Source: Synaphobranchus kaupii (lineage: Eukaryota; Chordata; Actinopteri; Anguilliformes; Synaphobranchidae). Taken from it: DNA of 64,000 nt. Positions 10,236-22,135 of this stretch are shown piece after piece (the stretch's first letter is position 1; each line of letters opens with the position of its first letter). Location of the stretch: the NCBI GenBank assembly GCA_029718625.1, contig CM056391.1:2760579-2824578 (forward strand), read 5' to 3'. Below the pieces are notes generated by a model, which ran no database searches, had not been told where the DNA came from, and worked only from the letters and a program-made list of their open reading frames with translations. Position numbers and translations under genes: made by a program.

Positions 10236-12285
10236 TAAGTAAATAAATGATACTTAAAGGTTTTAACATTACCTGTAATTCCAGTCACACCTATTCCAAT
10301 AAAATGTTACTCAAAGCAAGATCGTACAAAAGGACAGTTTCAAATCAGCGGTATCCCCACAAGTAATCCACAAATTCAAATCCACATTTTTGTGACAGTC
10401 TTTCGGGGTAAAAGTCCTCAAGAGAAGTTGGAGTCGACGTGGGGGGGAAAATCGCAATGGTGAATATAAGCCTTATTTTGAGACGGAATTCTGATTTCAG
10501 CACCAGTAGTTAAATGGACAGCTCTGCCTGAGACGAGTCTCACCTCTCTTGGGTCTCCGCCGCCACTGGAGTTACAATCTGCCAGCGTCAACCTCACCAA
10601 CTGGCCGAGTCCCGAGTGGATTTGCATGCAATCACAGTATCAACCAATCAACGGCTTCGCAGCAAGTAACAGAGTCGTAAGAGTCGGTCTGTGTGTCGTA
10701 TTTCGAACGCTTTGCTAGTTTCTCCAGGACTCATTTAATTTGAACGGCGAAACGGTTTCGTGAAGTTCTGTGTATTACAGTTCATTTTGGTTTTTCACAA
10801 TGCCAATTATGATATTCACTGTGAAGTTGGAGTTTGTAAAAAAAAACAAAAAAAACATACACGACACTACACTACAGCATGCGCGCACACACACACGTAT
10901 ACAAATTGGTATTGCAACTACAGCTTTTATATATTAGGTATACAATATTGCACATGCACTGGCAGCTAACAAGTTGATCTTCTTAATTAAGCATGCTATT
11001 TTCAGGGCTGCCATATCTCCGCTCATTAACTCTCTCATTAATGTGGATTTGACACCGAAAAAAAATGTATTCATTGAATTTGTTCTGAAAGCTTAGATAT
11101 TTTGTGGAAAACAGCGCCCCCTAGAAGAACATTACTACATAATGTGCTTCACAGCTAAACTATTCTTTTTTTTTTCTTTTTTTTTCAAAATAGAATAAAT
11201 TCTAACAAATTGTGCGTTCATCGTTTTATGTTTAATTAAATGCCTAATTGTTAATCAAAAGGCAAAAACAAAAACCATTTCCTTATAACTGGTGAGGAAA
11301 TAAGAAACAATATCATACACTGATGATGTCTTATCCATGAACACAATCCTGTAGACTGGACAACCTATTTCCTATAAATCAATTTAATGCAAAATATGAT
11401 ACGAATGACAAGAAATAGAGAAATATGCCATGCATTATGCATTAGAAGATATAAATGTAAATGACAGACATCCAGAAAGATTTGTACAGATTGCACATGT
11501 ACCTTATTTTTGCTACTTGCAAGCAGAGAGGTTGAATTGTAAGGTTTGTATTTGACTCACGATTTTAAGCACAGACCGCAAGTGATTTGTGATGTGAGGG
11601 GAAACTTACGGATCATGGCATGAGTGCAAGTCATTACTGGTACCTGATGTTCAGAGTGAGCTCTAGAGCTCGTCTTCCTGGTTCTCCCAGCGGCGGTCTG
11701 GCGGTGCGATACTGTCACCTCGGGGGTGAGGTTACATCGTGATAGCACAGGAGAAGAGAGACTTTTCAGCAGAGGCCTCTGACAGTGAGGCTTAAAAAAA
11801 ATTTTTTTTTTAAATCACTCCAAAATCACTGCCTTATTTTCTTTAGTTTGAGAGGGCGGGCGCCTTCTGTCAGACACGCGCTTGAAATGCTTTGAGCCGT
11901 TAGTTTTCTGGTGAAATTTGAAAATAATTTTGCAGATCGGTGAGAAGTTTCAGCGGAACATATTGCCATATATAGACCCTACAGTACAGGGGGTCTATAT
12001 CCTAAGACTTGTACATGTACTTTAATAACTACTTGCATAGAATGAGATCAACATGCTTTAGAGTAACAAAGCCAAGCACCATTATTTGACACTGATTGTA
12101 AATGCTGACGTATGACTGTAACAAGCAGCGCTAGTTCTGATGAATGAATTCAACATTGCAGCATGTATAATTCCTGTATGTGCAGAAATCTTTCATCCTT
12201 TAGCAGCTCAACATTGAAGACTGAACATGAAAACTGGAATAACTATTTGACAATGTACAGTATGCTTGTGAATCATCTATGCCCA
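10234..12285. other. AT-rich sequence with a small perfect hairpin at 11971-11999
   Basis: No exon was recognised. 'atatagaccc-tacagtacag' followed by ggggtctatat forms a short inverted repeat at about 11971-11999. Short CA tracts lie near 10885. Otherwise nothing is assigned. Confidence 0.45.
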
Positions 12286-12322
12286 TTCATTCATTCATTC
12301 ATTCATTCATTCATTCATTCAT
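12286..12322. repeat. (CATT)n microsatellite
   Basis: About nine tandem cattcatt units. Confidence 0.95.
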
Positions 12323-12480
12323 GTCTTTCTTTAATACGGACAATTGCATTTGAATAAAATTCAGTTCAGCCCAAGATCAGCTAGCATGATCTAATCAAAT
12401 TTGTCCAATTTTCCCTCAAAAAGGGAAATTTTTTTCCTTCCATTTCCTCTAAACATTCTACATGTAATAAAAATAAAGCG

Positions 12481-12760
12481 CCCCCCCCCCCCCCATAGAC
12501 TGTTCCTCACCCCCCACTGTAGACAGTCCCCCCCATGTAGACTGTTCCTACCCCCCCCTGTAGACAGTCCGCCCATGTAGACTGTTCCTACTGCCACTGT
12601 AGACAGTCCGCCCATGTAGACTGTTCCTACTGCCACTGTAGACAGTCCGCCAATGTAGACTGTTCCTACCCCCACTGTAGACAGTCCCTACCCACACTGT
12701 AAACAGTCCGCCAATGTAGAATGCCCCCCCCCCCCCGCCAAACCTCATGTAGACTGTTCC
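12481..12760. repeat. 39-bp minisatellite with self-complementary units
   Basis: The unit is 'ccatgtagactgttcctact' - gccactgtagacagtccgc, with C-run variants at both ends of the array. Each unit holds gactgt and its complement acagtc, so the strand can fold into short hairpins. The Gly-rich frames on the - strand are repeat artefacts. Confidence 0.85.
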
Positions 12761-12889
12761 TCCCCAGTTCCCTCACACACAGCTTTGATTCCAGTGTACC
12801 TTTTATAATTCCCCCATATACAGTACAATCTCTTCATCTAAAATGAATCATTTCTGAATTGTGTTTTCTCTACACGCCTCTTCCTCCTG

Positions 12890-13275
12890 CTCACACACTT
12901 TATTGGATTCCCACATAATCTCTCCTTCCCTCTATCTCTCCTTCCCACATAATCTCTCTTTCCCTCTATCTCTCCTTCCCTCTATCCTTCCCACATAATC
13001 TCTCCTTCCCTCTATATCTCCTTCCCACATAATCTCTCTTTCCCACATAATCTAATTTTCCCTCTATCTCTCCTTCCCTCTATCTCTCCTTCCCTCATAA
13101 TCTCTCTTTCCCTCTATCTCTCCTTCCCACATAATCTCATTTTCCCTCTATCTCTCCTTCCCCTCTATCTCTCCTTCCCTCATAATCTCATCTTCCCTCT
13201 ATCTCTCCTTCCCTCTATCTCTCCTTCCCTCATAATCTCATCTTCCCTCTATCTCTCCTTCCCACAAAATCTCCT
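12890..13275. repeat. CT-rich minisatellite
   Basis: Irregular tandem units of the type 'tctatctctccttcccacat' - aatctctctttccc. The tract is pyrimidine-rich on the + strand throughout. Confidence 0.85.
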
Positions 13276-13309
13276 TCTTAGTCTCTCTCCATCTCATGCT
13301 TTCCCTTTC

Positions 13310-13399
13310 TGTCACACACACACACACACGCTGCTCGCACACACACACACACACACACACGCGCGCGCACGCACACACGCTCCTCGCTCGCCCTCGCTC

Positions 13400-13433
<34 letters not shown>

Positions 13434-13443
13434 GGCACACACG

Positions 13444-13483
<40 letters not shown>

Positions 13484-13525
13484 CACGTACACACACGCTT
13501 GCGCACGCGCACACACACTCACACT
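13310..13525. repeat. (CA)n arrays with GC interruptions
   Basis: CA dinucleotide blocks are interrupted by 'cgctgctcg', 'gcgcgcgcacg' and 'ctcctcgctcgccctcgctc'. Long Cys/Val and His/Thr frames on either strand are artefacts. Confidence 0.95.
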
Positions 13526-16500
13526 GCAAGTAAGGAACTGCTTATTGTTCTCAATTAAGTTAGCAGAACATCCAAAAGTACATTTTTCAGGGGAAACTAT
13601 AGTTGGATAGATTGTCATGTTGTTTTTTCTTGCACAAATTGCAACGCCAAAAAAAAAAAAAAACGTGTAAAACACAGAAGAAGAAATAAGGAGAATGAGG
13701 GCACACATCCACAGCAGCATGTGTGTGGGGACAACTGTTCTGTTGCATTTAGGTATTTTGTACATTGCGTTCCCAGCCTAGGTATTCTGCACAAGCTGAA
13801 AGAAGAGCTATAAGAGTATCGGAGGGAAACGATTCGGAGGAACAGCGGGCCGTAATTGCGGAGATGGGCCTTACCGTAGCAAACAATGCTCACTTAATAG
13901 AATAGGTTTTATTTTCCCATTTGGGAACTTCAGTTGTAGCCGCAACAACAAAAAAGACAGACAGTGGGGCAGACCCACAACACACAAACAAACATCAAAT
14001 AAAGACATTCGATAGAATCATTGCATTAATCAAACTAAGTGAATTAAGGTGGAATACAGCCATGATTAAAAATAGCCCCCGCTGTCCCGAGATGTCCAGT
14101 GTCATCAAGCAGTCCAACACACAAACTCCGCCTCCACGACTTTCCTCCATAGGCTACACGCAGGGTCGCGGTCTCTGTCCACTGTCGAAACGGAGCCCAG
14201 CCTTCCCAGTCGGCGCCTCACTCCTCCCCCGCATTATCTTCTCCTTCCCCTTCCCTGGTGGCCTTTTGAAGACTGCCCGCAGTCCTCGATCAGTCCCGAC
14301 ATCTTCAACTCCGGATGCAGCGTCTCCATGGTGACGACCACAAACAAAATTATCCCGACTGGACAATTCGTCAATATTATCAAAACGAGCAGCATGAGTT
14401 ATCAGCTGGACCTTGCTTTTGAATGGCTGAGTGGTTCCAATGGTTTGAACGGTTCTCATGGCAACAATTGTCCATGTCCCGAGGAAGACGGGGCGCGGAG
14501 GGGTTACAGTGAATTGCCATGAGAGCGGGGTGCATTGGTGCAGAACTGTGATTGGCCTGAGAAGCGACAAGATTTAACAGAAAGATAAACCGTCCCTCGT
14601 ACCGCCAGCCAGGGTCTATTACATTATTTCCACCACATCACACGGCCGACACCGACAGGTTACCAGCTTACCTGCCCCAAGAGGACTGAATGCTGTGCAG
14701 CTTAAAGGGGGGGGGGGGGGGGGGGGGCGGGGGCAAAAAAGGTTTAATCAACAACTTTTTACATTACAATTTGGCAGAGAGCGGTAACAGGGCATTAGTA
14801 CATATACAAACCTGTACGTTCTTGGCTTGGTATTTTCTGTGGTTATAGTGTGCACCGTTTCCTCCGAAGAGACTACGAGAGCTTTATGTGAGTGTAACCC
14901 CCCCCCAACCCCCCCATCCCCCCTATCCCCCCTCTCCCCTATAATTATATATATTTTTTGCAGATGAGGCTGGTTTGAAGTTGGGTAAAATAATAAGGAC
15001 ACTGTGTGGAATATGAGAGGGTAAAGCTGTATGCTGCGTAGGTAAGAAATGGGGAGGGGGGGGGGGGGGCAAGGTGTTGTGCTTTTCACTGAAACCAGGA
15101 CGCGGCTCTTATGAGACATCTGGCCACTTTAACGCAGAATGCCAGCTGCTGCGTTTTTTTATAGGCCGCATGAAACTCTTATTCCTCTCACAGGGAAGAG
15201 GCTGGAAGGATATGAGATCACACAGGCTCTGCCTAGGATGCCAGCTTCCACCACTCAATTGTGATGTCACAATTCCATCACAAAATTGCGATTGGATAGA
15301 TGCTTCCTTTTGGCACTGGAAAGGTTCATGACTACAATTCTCATGAGCACGAAAGCATTTCTCCTGGCCATGAGCAGTGAGCATGAAGGCTTCACTGGGT
15401 GCCTGTAAAGGCACTGGTCACTGTGGGACACATGAAAATGTTAGGACAAATTAAAATTTACTTTCTTTGCTAACTTTTCTATGTAAATGTTTCATAAACA
15501 TATTTTATATTTTCAAGGAACTCAATAAAGCATTTAAAATAGGGAAAAAAAGGATGTTGACTACAATATTTGTATGTTTTTTTTTTTGTCATTTATATAT
15601 CCCTGTAGTAACTTTGTGAAATTGTTTAAAAGGCTCAAATGTACAATTGACACTACATTTTAATGGGACATTGCAGCCTGTGTAATCACTTTGAGAACAA
15701 AGAATATTTCAGTATTTCGTTGAAAAATTCAGAGAGGAAAAATGGGAAACTCATCTGTCGGTGAAACTACTGAGGACCTACAGTGACCTCTGCTGGTCTT
15801 TTGAAGAATAACAGTAACATTGGGATACGACTTTGACCAGCCTTAGATCTTGCTCATCTGTCAGTATCCCCTTGAAATATTGTTTAATAAGTCATATTGG
15901 TAAATTTTTACAAGTATTATCATGTTCTCACAAGAAAATAGTGGAACCCATTCATAATCATCTCATTATTTTTATGGATTGATATTTATCTAACATATTT
16001 AGCATATTTATTTGGCTTTTTTATTTAAAAATTAAAAAAAACAGGAAAGTGTTGCACACAATACTACTTAGTGCCTATCTAGTATGTGTAAAAAACATAC
16101 ACCAGATCAATTATATTAGAGAGACTCCTGGCCAATTGCATACCTCTGCCAGCAAATGTCAGATAATATACTGTATACAATGTCCATTGTCCAGTAATTA
16201 TACGTGCAGATCTGCCCTTTAATTTCTCAGTTATCATTTTGTGGACATAATTCCCACTACTTTGAAGAACGGAATTTAGAATATCAAGAGTTCATACAGG
16301 CCACTCCTGCAGCATTTAGTATTAAATTATTTCATCTCATTAAATAATGAGCAGATTTTTGATGTTATAAACAGCTACAGCACAACAGATGATCAGCCAA
16401 AATAATACAAGTGAAAACCCAGCATGTGATCTGAAAATCTACCAGCAGATGTCACTATAGTATTGACTCTGTGTAAAGTAGTTTTATTGGTCTACACTCA

Positions 16501-16570
16501 GTTGTACCTTAACATGGTCAGGTCATCTGCAGGTTTCCCTGCTCACCTTACAACATGACAACTGACCAGG
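13526..16570. other. Unassigned sequence with poly-A, poly-G and poly-C tracts
   Basis: Homopolymers lie at about 13650-13663 (A), 14708-14728 (G), 14899-14935 (C blocks) and 15051-15070 (G). A moderately GC-rich block at about 14080-14540 has overlapping 137/138-codon frames on opposite strands. It matches no protein I recognise and has no convincing exon boundaries. From 15420 to 16570 the sequence is AT-rich with nothing recognised. Confidence 0.45.
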
Positions 16571-16716
16571 TGTTATACTACGAACCAGGATTAGTGAGTT
16601 AGCTGGATGACTGCACTGAGTAAAACCCGGAACCCTCCCAAATCTGGAATATAAAGCACTGAAGTAAAAATAGCTGTTCCGGGTTTTAGTCAGTGCAGTT
16701 ATCCGGCTAACTAAAG
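16571..16716. mobile_element. Palindromic MITE, copy 2
   Basis: The arms are 'aggattagtgagttagctgg' - atgactgcactgagtaaaacccggaac and gttccgggttttagtcagtgc - agttatccggctaact. They are the same arms as in the copies at 509-683, 18239-18399 and 30666-30803. Its centre is in the opposite orientation to those copies: 'cccaaatctggaatataaag' then ...gaagtaaaaatagct. The outermost ends are degraded. Confidence 0.75.
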
Positions 16717-16783
16717 TTGAGTGTTTGTGTTCAAAAGCAGCATTTCTTCTCATTCAAGAGTTTTAGTTTCCTGAATGACATTC

Positions 16784-16936
16784 CCCCAACAACACCAACA
16801 ATAGCCACAGCAACAACACCAACAACAGCCACAGCAGCAACAGCAACACCAACAACAGCCACAGCAGCAACAGCAAAAGAAGCAATAGCAGCAACAGCAA
16901 CAGAAGCAACAGCAACAACAACAGCAACAGCATTAA
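16784..16936. repeat. (CAA/CAG)n trinucleotide array
   Basis: A long array of imperfect CAA, CAG, CCA and GCA triplets. It reads as Thr/Ala-rich or poly-Leu in different frames and has no sign of being an exon. Confidence 0.9.
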
Positions 16937-17629
16937 ATTAAATGTAATTGATTGCATTTATATAGTGGTCATCTTATCACCTCAGAGCTTTCCAGCAAAG
17001 AGAGGAAACTTGGCTCCACCTCCAAGACTAGACAGTGCACATCACTCCATAATTGCCTGTATTTGCAGAAGTGCATTGACGTATTTGCAGAAGTGATGTG
17101 CTTTTACAGCGTCTGGGGGTGGAGAAGCAGCGCCTTTAGGCACCGTGCGGGGGATCGCGATGCTTCTCCAGCAGTCTGGGAAAAAAACAACATTTATTAA
17201 AGTATTGAAGTGACTCTAATTGCTGATTTTCTCAAAGGAGCCATTTTACACGCATTGCAAACAAACAAATTTTTTGTCAAAGCGCGCGCAAACGCTAATT
17301 ATGCGCGATTCAATCATTCACCGCAAATTAATGATTTCCAAGCCAGAATCAAGTGAGCCAGCGGTAATCAATGAAGACAAAACAGCGGCCATTTTGCGGA
17401 ATTCTTTAAAGTCCCCATCAGTCTCCCCATTTTGTTAGCGTGATGATTTCAGCTGTGGATAGCGTGAAGGTCAATAAAAACAATAAATCACTCAAAGCAG
17501 TATTCTGCGGTCTGTTAATCAGCTGGTATATGGTGGCAGCCTGGGGAGCAGTTGTGTTTCTAATACTGTTGGAATACATAAGGGGTCCACATAACTGCTG
17601 GTGATTTAGCAAAAATCGGCATCAGCTTG
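16937..17629. other. Unassigned sequence
   Basis: No exon was recognised. 17220-17440 is complex and non-repetitive, but nothing identifiable was seen. Confidence 0.4.
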
Positions 17630-17915
17630 CAGTCTTCATACACCTGAATGACCCTGAGCCATCAACTTATAGTCCATCTAAACCTGAAAGACCTCGAGCC
17701 AACAGCCTACAGTCTTCATGCACCTGAATGACCTTGAAACATCACCTTATAGTCCATCTAAACCTGAATGACCTTGAGCCAACAGCCTACAGTCTTCATG
17801 CACCTGAATGACTTCAAGCCAACAGTTTAGTAGAGTCTTCATACACCTGAATGACTTCAAGCCAACAGTTTAGTAGAGTCTTCATACACCTGAATGACTT
17901 CAAGACAACAGTGCG
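17630..17915. repeat. Minisatellite of about 40-bp imperfect units
   Basis: Repeats of 'gtcttcatacacctgaatga' - c(c/t)t(t/c)(g/a)agccaacag(t/c)..., alternating with 'tagtccatctaaacctgaat'. The last three units ('gacttcaagccaacagttta' - gtagagtcttcatacacctgaat) are the most regular. Confidence 0.85.
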
Positions 17916-18238
17916 ACCCTGAGTGACGGCCAAATCCTCACACACGTTCAATAATGACTTTAAGCAGCGTCGTACAGTCTCCTCTACACCCTATCCTAAT
18001 ACGTCACAGAAATGGGCCGCTGTTTGCTACCGTTAGCATGTCTGCTAGCGTTTTCTTTGAGTCCCGGTGGACCACTAACCCTTAAATGATTTACACATGA
18101 GCAGAGGGACACCTCACCCCCTAGGGAAGCATCATAAGATTATCAGGTGATGGGACAGCATGACATTGGCTCACAGGGAAGGGCAATGTGAATTTAAAAT
18201 GTAAGTATGTGAGTATTACTGTTTGCCTAACTCATAAG
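17916..18238. other. Unassigned sequence
   Basis: Nothing recognisable was seen between the minisatellite and the MITE. Confidence 0.4.
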
Positions 18239-18399
18239 CCAGTGGGGTATTCCACAATGCTGGATAACTGCGCTGAGTAAAACCCGGAGCAGCTCTTTTT
18301 ACTTCAGTCCATGTTCCAGATTTGGGAGGGTTCTGGGTTTTACTCAGTGTAGTTATCCAGCTAAATCAGTAATCCTGCTTTGTGGAATACCCCACTGGT
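18239..18399. mobile_element. Palindromic MITE, copy 3 (best-preserved ends)
   Basis: The ends are 'ccagtggggtattccaca' at 18239 and its complement 'tgtggaataccccactgg' at 18381. Inside are the arms 'gctggataactgcgctgagt' - aaaacccgga and the complementary ggttctgggttttactcagtg - tagttatccagctaaatcagtaatcctgc. About 18 bp of the left arm present in the other copies is missing. No target-site duplication is evident. Confidence 0.8.
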
Positions 18400-19045
18400 C
18401 ACATATCATCACACCTAGCCTGAAATATTTTTTTTCTCAGGCTTATAATTCTGTATTTGAAGCAATTTTTCATAATCGTTCAGCTAAAATGCTACGGGAT
18501 TAGCTCTTTAAAATATTTTGACGCAACACAAACCCTTGGGGACCAGATGTTTCCAAGGGTCAATGGATGTTTTTTTTTTACTCACTGGGTGTATATAAAT
18601 AGAATTCTGGCAAGATAACCCATTTATTTATACCCAACCTAATTTATACAGATTGTAGAGCGTGTAACTGCTTGAGAGTTGGGAATCTGGCCTTAGGGGA
18701 CGAGGAACCAATTGCATACACACATTCATATACTGCATTTCATTGTTAAAACTGGGTATTCACGTGCCATTGTTAGCCAATCACAGCAGAGCGCCACTCA
18801 CAATATCTGTGATATCTATGCAAAATAAAACCGCTGATTTACATTATTGCATCGCATGGAAACTGAAGCTGTGCTTTCCCCAGCACAGGTTTCTTATCAG
18901 TCCCCAACAAGTAGAGGTGCATTTAAATACAAAAGCAATTTAAAAAATAAATCAATCTATGCCAAGCAGGCAATCCTTCATATAACTGTGCCCAGATCAA
19001 ACAGATTTCTATTATATTACCGACTATATTAATTTTATGTGTTTG
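18400..19045. other. Unassigned AT-rich sequence
   Basis: No exon or repeat was recognised. Confidence 0.4.
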
Positions 19046-19215
19046 TTTAGCAGACACCCTCATCCAAGGTGACAAAGTTAATTATTATTATTATTATTTA
19101 TCCAGTCTGCTGGTTACTTACTGAGGGCATTACAGTTGAGTACCTTTCCAAGGTGCACTGGAACATGGTTACATCCTGGTCCCGATGACCTGCACCACAC
19201 TGCCTTACGCTGTCT
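19046..19215 (-). repeat. Old tRNA-SINE copy, minus orientation
   Basis: The + strand reads 'tttagcagacaccctcatcc' - aaggtgacaaagt, an (ATT)n stretch, 'ccagtctgctggttacttac' and 'tgagtacctttccaaggtgc', ending near 'gacctgcaccacactgcctta'. This is the complement of the SINE body and tail seen at 20574-20790, strongly diverged. Confidence 0.6.
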
Positions 19216-20573
19216 GTCTGCACAGTGGCCTGATCCAGGTAAGATGATCACAGTGTCTGCTTGCTAAAATTGGCTCTAATGTAGCATTCACAATACCTTC
19301 ATAAGCACTCCATAATGCATCACAACAGTATCATAAGCATACATGAACATTAAAAGCAGTTTAGACATGCTTAGACAGGTTTTCAAGTGATAGGACATAT
19401 ATCATGTCATTAGTGTTGCTATGGCTGTCGCTATGCACTTCATAACCTTATGTCAGTTATAATTAGGTCATAATTTTCTGTGGGTTTTGAAATATCTCCC
19501 CCCATTCTCACATAATGACAGGTAGCGCAAGGTCCAACTTATGCATTATTTATCCTTAGCAGATCTTTGAAATTAATAATTCCTATTAATTTTCAATGAT
19601 AAATACATACTGTAATTAGAACAGGGTATGCTGAACAGAGAAAGCCTAATACAACAATCCTCTCTTTGGACATAATTCTCAGGGCTTGCCGTGCAGATAC
19701 ACTTCTCTCAAACAGGAAAAATATCACAAAATATTCATTAGAAAACGATCGCAGAAGGGTAAGACTGAATGAAAAGTACTAACTAACATCAAAGGCTGCT
19801 GGGAGTCTCCTCAGCGTTAATCCAAAATAAGTGTGGTACACCGTCCAACCGGAGAGAAATAACATTGTGTTACTGGCAGGAAAGATGAAGATCGTGCACC
19901 TGGGTCTCCATTATCATCATCAGTGTTGACAGCCTCTTAGCACCATTCACAAACTGACCAAGCGGTGTGTGCACTTTAGCGCCTAGCAGGCCAAAGCCTG
20001 GTATCTGGGTATCGTGCCAAGGATGGTGTTTCCTGCCGGCCGGGGGATGCGTCACGGGGACTCTCCTCGTGTGCCAATGTGTGTTTAAAGGGCCAAGGGC
20101 CACACAATTATTCATGTATTTACTTAATTCGATTTGGCAACCTCTAAAAAGTTAATTAGTACACAGCAGGATGAGTGAGAGCATATTTTAAAAAACACTG
20201 TAAAATGTTCAGTGTTAAAACGGCTCCGATAGACCACCATCTCAGGCCCAACCAGACTCTGTTAAGAGTTCAATTAATACTTTTAATGTGAATAAAGACA
20301 CAACTTTCATATGCTTCAAGATTTATAGTCATGCGTATACATATTTTTAGGTATACATATAGCAGAGCTTAATTATAATAATCAGGGTGGCTGTAATCTG
20401 TAATAAGAGGGACTGTCCATATGGCCTGGATTCAATCTTTGTATTGCAATGAAAATTCAAGTTATTTTTTCACAAACACCATTTGATAATTTTAGTGTTA
20501 ATGGAACTTGCCAAACTGTTTGTAGGCTATATGGGGAAAACACTGGCACTTATCTGTAAGTCTAAGTGGTAGT
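19216..20573. other. Unassigned sequence
   Basis: No exon, RNA gene or mobile element was recognised. Short frames near 19870-20155 on both strands have no protein likeness. Confidence 0.4.
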
Positions 20574-20790
20574 CAGGGCGGCACTTAGGTTAAGAAACTG
20601 ACCTTGTAACCGAAAGGTTGCAGGTTCAATTCCCAGGTAGGACACTGCCGTTGTACCCTTGAGCAAGGTACCTAACCTGAATCGCTTCAGTATATATCCA
20701 GCTGTATAAATGGATAATATGTTAAAAAAATAAAATAAAAGAAAGATAATATGTAAATAAAGAGCGTCTGCTAAATGCCTGTAATGTAGC
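20574..20790 (+). mobile_element. tRNA-derived SINE, near full length
   Basis: The tRNA-like head contains a pol III box B match, ggttcaattcc (20623-20633), after 'accttgtaaccgaaaggttg'. The body reads 'ttgagcaaggtacctaacct' - gaatcgcttcagtatatatccagctgtataaatgga. An A-rich stretch follows, then the tail 'agcgtctgctaaatgcctgt' - aatgtagc. Other copies of the family lie at 1-172, 31528-31748, 39622-39850 and 62160-62345. Such SINEs are transcribed by pol III from the internal promoter and copied by a partner LINE. Confidence 0.85.
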
Positions 20791-20793
20791 ACA

Positions 20794-20948
20794 AACGTTG
20801 ATCAAACATAGACCTGACGTTGATCAAACATAGACCTGACGTTGATCAAACATAGACCTGACGTTGATCAAACATAGACTTGACGTTGATCAAACATAGA
20901 CTTGACGTTGATCAAACATAGACCTGACGTTGATCAAACATAGACCTG
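20794..20948. repeat. 22-bp tandem repeat, 7 units
   Basis: The unit is 'acgttgatcaaacatagacc' plus tg, with a gacttg variant in two units. It abuts the SINE tail. Confidence 0.92.
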
Positions 20949-21237
20949 TATGAAAGAAATGGCAAAGACAGCATCTGTGGCTAAACAAGCTTAAGCAACT
21001 GGAAGGCATAAAACCATAACGATTAGAACCGGAAGCTGAGCCAGTTTCCTCATATGCTTTGCCAATAAGCCATGTGTGAACTATCATCAATCTACTGGCC
21101 ACCATTCGGGCTCGAAAAGAAAAATAAATGAATACAAAATAAAACAAAAACCCATTAAGGCTGACGTCTCATTGCATGAAAGTAAAAGACTGATACATCC
21201 TGGTGAGAGCCACAGTGCAAAAGGTACCTAATATAAA
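20949..21237. other. Unassigned sequence
   Basis: Nothing was recognised. Confidence 0.4.
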
Positions 21238-21303
21238 CCACGGGAATAACGGGAATACCGGGAATAACGGGAATAACGGGAACAACGGGAATAACGGGAA
21301 TAG
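21238..21303. repeat. 9-bp tandem repeat (GGGAATAAC)n
   Basis: About seven imperfect units with cgggaatacc and cgggaacaac variants. Confidence 0.9.
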
Positions 21304-21965
21304 TGAAAGCCAAAGCGTGTAATCAGACAATGTCAGGTCTCAGGTGTTTCTCTTGCATCCCAAAGGTGGCGCTCTCCAGGTGGTCGCACCTGTTGGTCCT
21401 TTCCAGGTTCATAGAACGTTCAAACAACGTTCCTACCGCGTTGGATGCGGTAGGCGTATTCGTTCAACGGCACAGCCAATGGGAGCGGCACAGGTTTTGA
21501 GCCGTCTCAACTTATTAGTGGAGCGCTGAAGGCGCCATTTTAGCGCGCTCGCCTCTGGTCTACTGAACTAAGAGGGAGTTACAGCAGTGGGCACGAGCAA
21601 GGTGGATTTAGAAATGAAAGGTTACGACATATCCGGGTCTTCATGAAGATCTGAGCCGGAACTTTTTAGTAATCTGTTGTCTCTGCATTTGGTTTTAATT
21701 TAACTACATAAATGCAAAGGGCGGTACATCTAATGGTGTATATAAATATACATTTTGTAACAGGTTCCTTGTTAATGTTGAATTAGCCCTTACATTGCAC
21801 TTTTCTTCTTCAGTTCCAGTTAATTTAATGGTCTCTCTATGGACCTATTGCAGGGTACCACACCAACACTAATTGGTACCACTGATACAGAATTTACATA
21901 ATAAGTTGGTTTTCTCCAATTTCTTTAGTTCCTGACAAAGGCCCTGCTGAAACATGTTGAAGATT
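21304..21965. other. Unassigned sequence
   Basis: An inverted pair 'ctaccgcgttggatgcggta' lies at about 21431-21451. No exon was recognised. Confidence 0.4.
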
Positions 21966-22135
21966 TTAGCCCTTTGAAGGGCAGGTTTTTCAGAATGTTT
22001 TTTCTTTCTTCAGAATTCTAAGTCAGTGTTCTAGAACTCATTGCTTTCAGTTACCAGTAGTGATTGTTACATCAGCATTAGAATGTTCAGATAAGAGCAT
22101 TCTAATCACATATTTGTGATCTCACACCAGGTTAA
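21966..22135. mobile_element. piggyBac-like MITE, copy 1
   Basis: It shares 'attctaagtcagtgttctag' - aactc, 'gattgttacatcagcattag' - aatg and 'tctaatcacatatttgtgat' - ctcacacc with 38083-38232 and with the split copy around 25285/26376. The left end 'ttagccctttgaaggg' is a changed form of TTAACCC and the right end reads ggttaa. A short internal hairpin is formed by 'agaatgttcagataagagca' followed by ttct. Confidence 0.65.

Noticed and set aside
14154..14570. 138-codon - strand frame in moderately GC-rich DNA
   Set aside because: An equally long frame lies on the other strand. There is no recognised domain or exon border, so neither can be preferred.
20574..20790. A functional tRNA gene from the box B-like sequence
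   Set aside because: No clover-leaf with paired acceptor stem was found and the sequence continues into a SINE body and tail shared by other copies.
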